Position numbers and translations under genes: made by a program
The notes under the pieces: generated by a model
Told to the model about the DNA's origin: nothing
What the model saw: only the letters and a program-made list of their open reading frames with translations
Database searches by the model: none
NCBI GenBank assembly: GCA_946885335.1
Contig: CAMPGG010000133.1
Coordinates: 1-8,731, forward strand
Reading direction: 5' to 3'
From: an uncultured Chitinophagaceae bacterium
GTDB taxonomy: Bacteria; Bacteroidota; Bacteroidia; Chitinophagales; Chitinophagaceae
Length of the DNA stretch: 8,731 nt
Shown: positions 5,595-8,731 of the stretch, piece by piece
Layout: the number at the start of each line of letters is the position of its first letter
Position numbering within the stretch: the stretch's first letter is position 1

Positions 5595-7658
5595 TCAGCC
5601 TTGTACAATTTCAGCCTCCACCCAGGCATCATTTTCTTTCAATAAGTTGATCAGTTCTTCCACGGCTATTTCGCTCGGCACATTGCGTTTCACAATTTCT
5701 TTGCCTTTGTATAATGTTATCTTCCCTGGTCCACTGCCTACATATCCAAAATCCGCATCTGCCATTTCTCCCGGCCCGTTAACGATGCATCCCATGATGG
5801 CAATTTTCAAACCTTTTAAATGATTGGTAACCGAACGGATTTTGGCGGTGGTTTCCTGCAGGTCAAATAATGTTCTTCCACAACTGGGACAGGAAATATA
5901 TTCTGTTTTGGAAATCCTGGTGCGGGTTGCCTGTAAAATACTAAAGGCGGTGCTGTTGATAAATTGTTCGGGTGAAAGATTGGACTGGTAATTGCGACCG
6001 CCCGAATTCATTTGTGCATAACTGTTAGTCAGCAAAGCATAAGATGGTGAAGACATGCCTAAGGATATTCCATCACCCATTCCATCCAGCAAAAGGGCTC
6101 CTGATTCTGCTGCATAATGTATCAGGTGTTCATCAGCCGTTTGCCAATGGCTGTCAACCATGATGATGACCGGGTTTTTAATATTCCGCTCCATTAATTC
6201 AATGAACATTCGCCTGACCGATTGCATGGCATTACGGTTTGTACTGCTTAAACACAGTACAACTGCCGGATCGTTGGCCAATTCATCCAGGCCTGTAAAA
6301 TCATTGATGTCTGTAGCATCATTGAAACAATCAACCATTACAAAATTGAGTTGGCTGCTTTTTATTTCTGCTTCCAGGTAACCGGTATCCTGGTAAATGG
6401 GAAAATATTTTTCTTTAGCCACTTCGTCTGTTCCCTGCATGATCTGCTGCCACAGTGCCGGGTAAACGATCACTTTCAATGTGCCTGGCAATGAAAAATC
6501 GAGTTGATGATTCCCGGTAAAAATAAAATCAGCGGCGGCATCACTGATGTTCCATTTATCCGTGGATTCAAAATAGGTATATCCAATATGTTGTAAATGC
6601 GCAGGTGTGATTTTTTCTATTTTACTGAAATCTGCTATCACCACCGGAACCTGTTGCATACCGATGATATCAACCGCAAAACTCTCTCTCCGCCTGTACT
6701 CAAAAGGGGAATAGGGTAAATGGTTTCCATTTAAAGCTGGTACCCGGTCTGCATTTTTTATTTCTGCTGATACTGGTTTCTCATATCGCTTCACCAAATC
6801 CCTGCAAACCGGAATTTCAAATTCCGGATCTTCGGTTAGGGATACCCGTATGGTATCGCCAATGCCATCTTCCAGTAATGTGCCAATACCTGCAGCACTC
6901 TTAACCCTTCCATCTTCCCCGTCACCAGCTTCTGTAACGCCCAGGTGTAACGGGTAACATTCACCAAATTCATCAAACATCGTTTTGATCAGCAACCTGT
7001 ACGCCTGCACCATTACCTGCGGGTTGCTGCTTTTCATACTTAAAATTATTTGGTGATAGTCCTGCTCCCTGGCAATGCGCAAAAATTCCATGGCGCTTTC
7101 AACCATACCCATGGGCGTATCACCATAACGGCTCATGATGCGATCGCTTAATGATCCATGGTTGGTGCCGATCCGCATAGCCGTTCCATATTCTTTACAG
7201 ATTTTTATTAAAGGAGTAAAACGGGTCCGTATCCGATCAACTTCTTCCTGGTATTCAAAATCAGAATATTCAAGAACTTCAAACTTTTTCTTATCGATAT
7301 AATTCCCCGGATTCACCCTCACTTTTTCAACGATCCTTGCGGCGATCTCTGCTGCATTGGGTGTAAAATGAATATCTGCAACTAAAGGAGTTGTATAACC
7401 GCGGTCACGCAAGGCATTCTTTATATGTAACAGGTTCTCTGCTTCTTTTTTAGATGGTGCCGTAATACGAATCAGTTCAGCGCCGGCTTCAATACAACGA
7501 ATGCTTTGTTCAACCGTTGCCGCTGTATCCATTGTATCCGTTGTGGTCATGGTTTGAATCCGGATGGGATGAATACCCCCTAATAGCAGGTCACCGATCC
7601 TTACTTCACGGGTAATTAATCTTTTATAGCTTGTTATGGATTCAGTATAGAATTGCAT
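5595..7658 (-). CDS. ispG: 4-hydroxy-3-methylbut-2-enyl diphosphate synthase (IspG), three-domain form
   Basis: IspG (GcpE) converts 2-C-methyl-D-erythritol 2,4-cyclodiphosphate to HMBPP, the penultimate step of the MEP isoprenoid pathway, in the cytoplasm. At 687 residues it is the long form: a TIM-barrel domain (about 15-285), a large inserted A* domain (about 285-580), and a C-terminal iron-sulfur domain. Barrel motifs include RIQTMTTTDT (33-42), VADIHF (93-98), RVNPGN (114-119), MRIGTNHGSL (161-170) and GIGDTIRVSLT (265-275). Expected [4Fe-4S] ligands are Cys590 and Cys593 (CPSC), Cys624 and Glu631 (CIVNGPGE). The inserted domain is weakly conserved and lacks obvious cofactor motifs, as known for plant, chlamydial and Bacteroidota IspG. 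The ATG at 7658 follows a leader with a TAGTTTTG box and a perfect dyad, so it probably has its own promoter despite lying 108 bp after batC. Confidence 0.97.
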   Translation of the reverse strand: MQFYTESITSYKRLITREVRIGDLLLGGIHPIRIQTMTTTDTMDTAATVEQSIRCIEAGAELIRITAPSKKEAENLLHIKNALRDRGYTTPLVADIHFTPNAAEIAARIVEKVRVNPGNYIDKKKFEVLEYSDFEYQEEVDRIRTRFTPLIKICKEYGTAMRIGTNHGSLSDRIMSRYGDTPMGMVESAMEFLRIAREQDYHQIILSMKSSNPQVMVQAYRLLIKTMFDEFGECYPLHLGVTEAGDGEDGRVKSAAGIGTLLEDGIGDTIRVSLTEDPEFEIPVCRDLVKRYEKPVSAEIKNADRVPALNGNHLPYSPFEYRRRESFAVDIIGMQQVPVVIADFSKIEKITPAHLQHIGYTYFESTDKWNISDAAADFIFTGNHQLDFSLPGTLKVIVYPALWQQIMQGTDEVAKEKYFPIYQDTGYLEAEIKSSQLNFVMVDCFNDATDINDFTGLDELANDPAVVLCLSSTNRNAMQSVRRMFIELMERNIKNPVIIMVDSHWQTADEHLIHYAAESGALLLDGMGDGISLGMSSPSYALLTNSYAQMNSGGRNYQSNLSPEQFINSTAFSILQATRTRISKTEYISCPSCGRTLFDLQETTAKIRSVTNHLKGLKIAIMGCIVNGPGEMADADFGYVGSGPGKITLYKGKEIVKRNVPSEIAVEELINLLKENDAWVEAEIVQG

Positions 7659-7673
7659 GATTTGTTTTTGATG

Positions 7674-7691
7674 AACCTGTTGGTACAGGTT
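7674..7691. promoter_or_regulatory. Perfect 7-4-7 dyad in the ispG leader
   Basis: AACCTGT (7674-7680), a TGGT spacer (7681-7684) and ACAGGTT (7685-7691) form a perfect inverted repeat. It sits one base downstream of the candidate -7 box (7693-7700) in the direction of ispG transcription, thus over the predicted start site, and 16 bp before the ATG. It could be a repressor operator or a 5' leader hairpin. No U tract follows on the ispG strand. Confidence 0.45.
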
Positions 7692-7692
7692 G

Positions 7693-7700
7693 CAAAACTA
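7693..7700 (-). promoter_or_regulatory. Candidate -7 box for ispG (TAGTTTTG)
   Basis: On the minus strand this reads TAGTTTTG, a full match to the Bacteroidota TAnnTTTG box. The ispG ATG is 35-42 bases downstream. A TTG at the usual -33 distance is not seen, which limits confidence. Confidence 0.4.
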
Positions 7701-7766
7701 ACAAAGAAAAGTTTGAGGCATTGTTAACTTCACGGCACGCAAGAATATGGGTTCGATCCAGATGCG

Positions 7767-8366
7767 TTACCAGTCTTTAGGTAAACTGCTGCCGCCTCTT
7801 TCTTTTTGTTTTTGTAAACGTTCCTGGGCGGACTTTTCCTTTTGCTCCAGCAGTTTCAGTTGTCTTTCAGCCTCTTTCTGGCTCATTTTTGACTGTGGCT
7901 TTTGTTGCTGTTTTTTGTTCTGTTGATTTTGGGAAGATTTCTGCTTCTTTAACTCCTGCAACGCTTTTTGCAGGTTATCCCTGGCTTCCTGGTCTGCCGG
8001 GTTTATTCTTAAAGCATTTTTGTATGAATCAATACTTTCCTGCAGTTTCTTTTGCCGGGTTTGAATAACACCCTGGTTATAAAAAGAGGATGACCGAATG
8101 GCCTCATCTTCATGTTCAACCAGGCGGGCATACAGGTTTTGTGCATCGGTCAGTTTATCCTGTTGCACCAGCGCAGCAGCCAGGTTGTATTGTGCTTTTG
8201 CATTATTGCCATCCACTTCCAATGCTTTCCGGTATTCATTTTCTGCTTCTGCATATTGCTGTTGCTGAAAATATTCATTTCCTTTTACAATATGCGTTTC
8301 CACCTGCTGGGCTGAAGCCACCAGTACTAACAGTAATGAACATATGTAAAAAAAATATTTCTTCAA
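7767..8366 (-). CDS. batC: BatC-like periplasmic TPR protein
   Basis: A 199-residue tetratricopeptide-repeat protein. Residues 1-19 are a signal peptide (hydrophobic core, ASA before QQ), so it acts in the periplasm or at the membrane. Three TPR units can be placed at about 23-56, 57-90 and 94-127, the third with YKNALRINPADQEA. A Gln/Lys-rich linker (141-160), a charged helical or coiled-coil stretch (161-190) and the terminal LPKDW follow, as in BatC proteins. The start must be TTG at 8366: the only upstream in-frame codons before a TAA are CCA, AAA, TAC, AAA and TTC, and no ATG lies near the signal peptide. It follows batB by 26 bp, so the two are co-transcribed. Bat proteins are linked to stress tolerance in some bacteria, but the molecular role is unsettled. 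Confidence 0.85.
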   Translation of the reverse strand: MKKYFFYICSLLLVLVASAQQVETHIVKGNEYFQQQQYAEAENEYRKALEVDGNNAKAQYNLAAALVQQDKLTDAQNLYARLVEHEDEAIRSSSFYNQGVIQTRQKKLQESIDSYKNALRINPADQEARDNLQKALQELKKQKSSQNQQNKKQQQKPQSKMSQKEAERQLKLLEQKEKSAQERLQKQKERGGSSLPKDW

Positions 8367-8392
8367 TGGTTTGTATTTGAATTAAAATCTGG

Positions 8393-8731
8393 CTATGCTA
8401 ATACTTTTTTTGTTTCCGGGATAAAAAATTCCAGTATCATAAATAGTAACATCAATCCGGCAAACCAACCATAATAATACTGGTAATTCATTAATGAAGT
8501 ATCTCCAAATGTTTTTCCTTCAATGCCGGATAATTGTTCCATGATACTGTTCACGGCAAGTTCACTGCTTTCAAGTCGCGTATAGCTGCCATTTGTTTGC
8601 TGGGCTATTTGTTGTAACGGTGCTTCATTCAACTTCGAGATAACTATATTACCTGACGCATCTTTTTTTACTTCACCGGTTTGCGGATCTATGATCTCTG
8701 AACCCTGCGGCGAACCAATGCCAATGGTATG
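8393..8731 (-). CDS. batB: BatB-like VWA-domain protein, C-terminal part (cut by window edge)
   Basis: The frame is open from the right edge to a TAG at 8393-8395 and gives the last 112 residues; the 5' end lies outside the window. The fragment opens with HTIGIGSPQGSEI, the signature near the end of the VWA domain in BatA/BatB proteins, and continues with DASGNIVISKLNEAPLQQIA and then TNGSYTRL. Near the C-terminus, YGWFAGLMLLFMILEFFI forms one transmembrane helix followed by a short tail ETKKVLA, so the VWA domain should sit on the periplasmic side. The tight link to the batC-like TPR gene favours BatB over its paralogue BatA. An internal TTG at 8632 is not the start, since the family match continues upstream of it to the edge. 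Confidence 0.87.
   Translation of the reverse strand, partial: HTIGIGSPQGSEIIDPQTGEVKKDASGNIVISKLNEAPLQQIAQQTNGSYTRLESSELAVNSIMEQLSGIEGKTFGDTSLMNYQYYYGWFAGLMLLFMILEFFIPETKKVLA

Noticed and set aside
7749..7759. GGGTTCGATCC resembles the T-arm of a tRNA and might mark a tRNA gene or an integration remnant.
   Set aside because: The flanking bases do not form the 5-bp T stem, and no anticodon arm, D arm or acceptor stem can be built around it.
8090..8380. Two overlapping plus-strand open frames over batC.
   Set aside because: Both are shadows of the TPR coding sequence; their hydrophobic look comes from the complement of Gln/Lys/Glu-rich codons.
1..8731. Search for a CRISPR array, insertion sequence, phage genes, toxin-antitoxin pair or defence system.
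   Set aside because: No spaced direct repeats of CRISPR size, no transposase or integrase frame, and no unexplained gene cassette is present; nearly all of the sequence is accounted for by six known gene families.

Overview
The window looks like chromosomal DNA from a member of the Bacteroidota, probably the Chitinophagaceae or a relative. This rests on the mix of genes (a DUF5916 outer-membrane protein, a long three-domain IspG, a BatB/BatC pair), AT-rich spacers, little sign of Shine-Dalgarno sequences, and -7 boxes of the Bacteroidota type (TAnnTTTG) ahead of two genes. The genus is an inference; no rRNA or other marker gene is present.

Layout, left to right. Positions 1-249 are non-coding: a clear rho-independent terminator for a plus-strand gene lying off the left edge, long T tracts, and the leader of the first gene. 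Positions 250-2748 (plus strand) encode a secreted, outer-membrane-type DUF5916 protein with a CBM9-like N-terminal domain. It converges with a minus-strand block across a 102-bp spacer that holds tandem 7-bp quasi-repeats. The minus-strand block, in transcription order from the right edge, is: the C-terminal end of batB (cut by the window), batC, ispG, nadB and an LpxL/HtrB-type acyltransferase gene. batB and batC are 26 bp apart and surely one operon. ispG, nadB and the acyltransferase gene are separated by spacers of 103-163 bp, and two of these genes have their own candidate promoter elements.

What the genes do together. This is mainly housekeeping: isoprenoid precursor synthesis (IspG, MEP pathway), the first step of NAD synthesis (NadB), lipid A or membrane lipid acylation, the Bat envelope proteins, and a surface protein of unknown role. 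NadB and IspG share no pathway, so their adjacency looks incidental. No mobile element, CRISPR array, tRNA, rRNA or defence system is visible, and I do not see a novel multi-gene system.

The less ordinary signals are non-coding: period-7 and period-8 quasi-repeats in two spacers that share an 11-mer, a perfect 7-4-7 dyad at the predicted ispG transcription start, a strong hairpin just beyond nadB whose T tract points against the gene, and an AT-rich dyad ahead of the acyltransferase gene. The bat cluster is also followed by ispG where batD would normally be expected, and batC must start at TTG.
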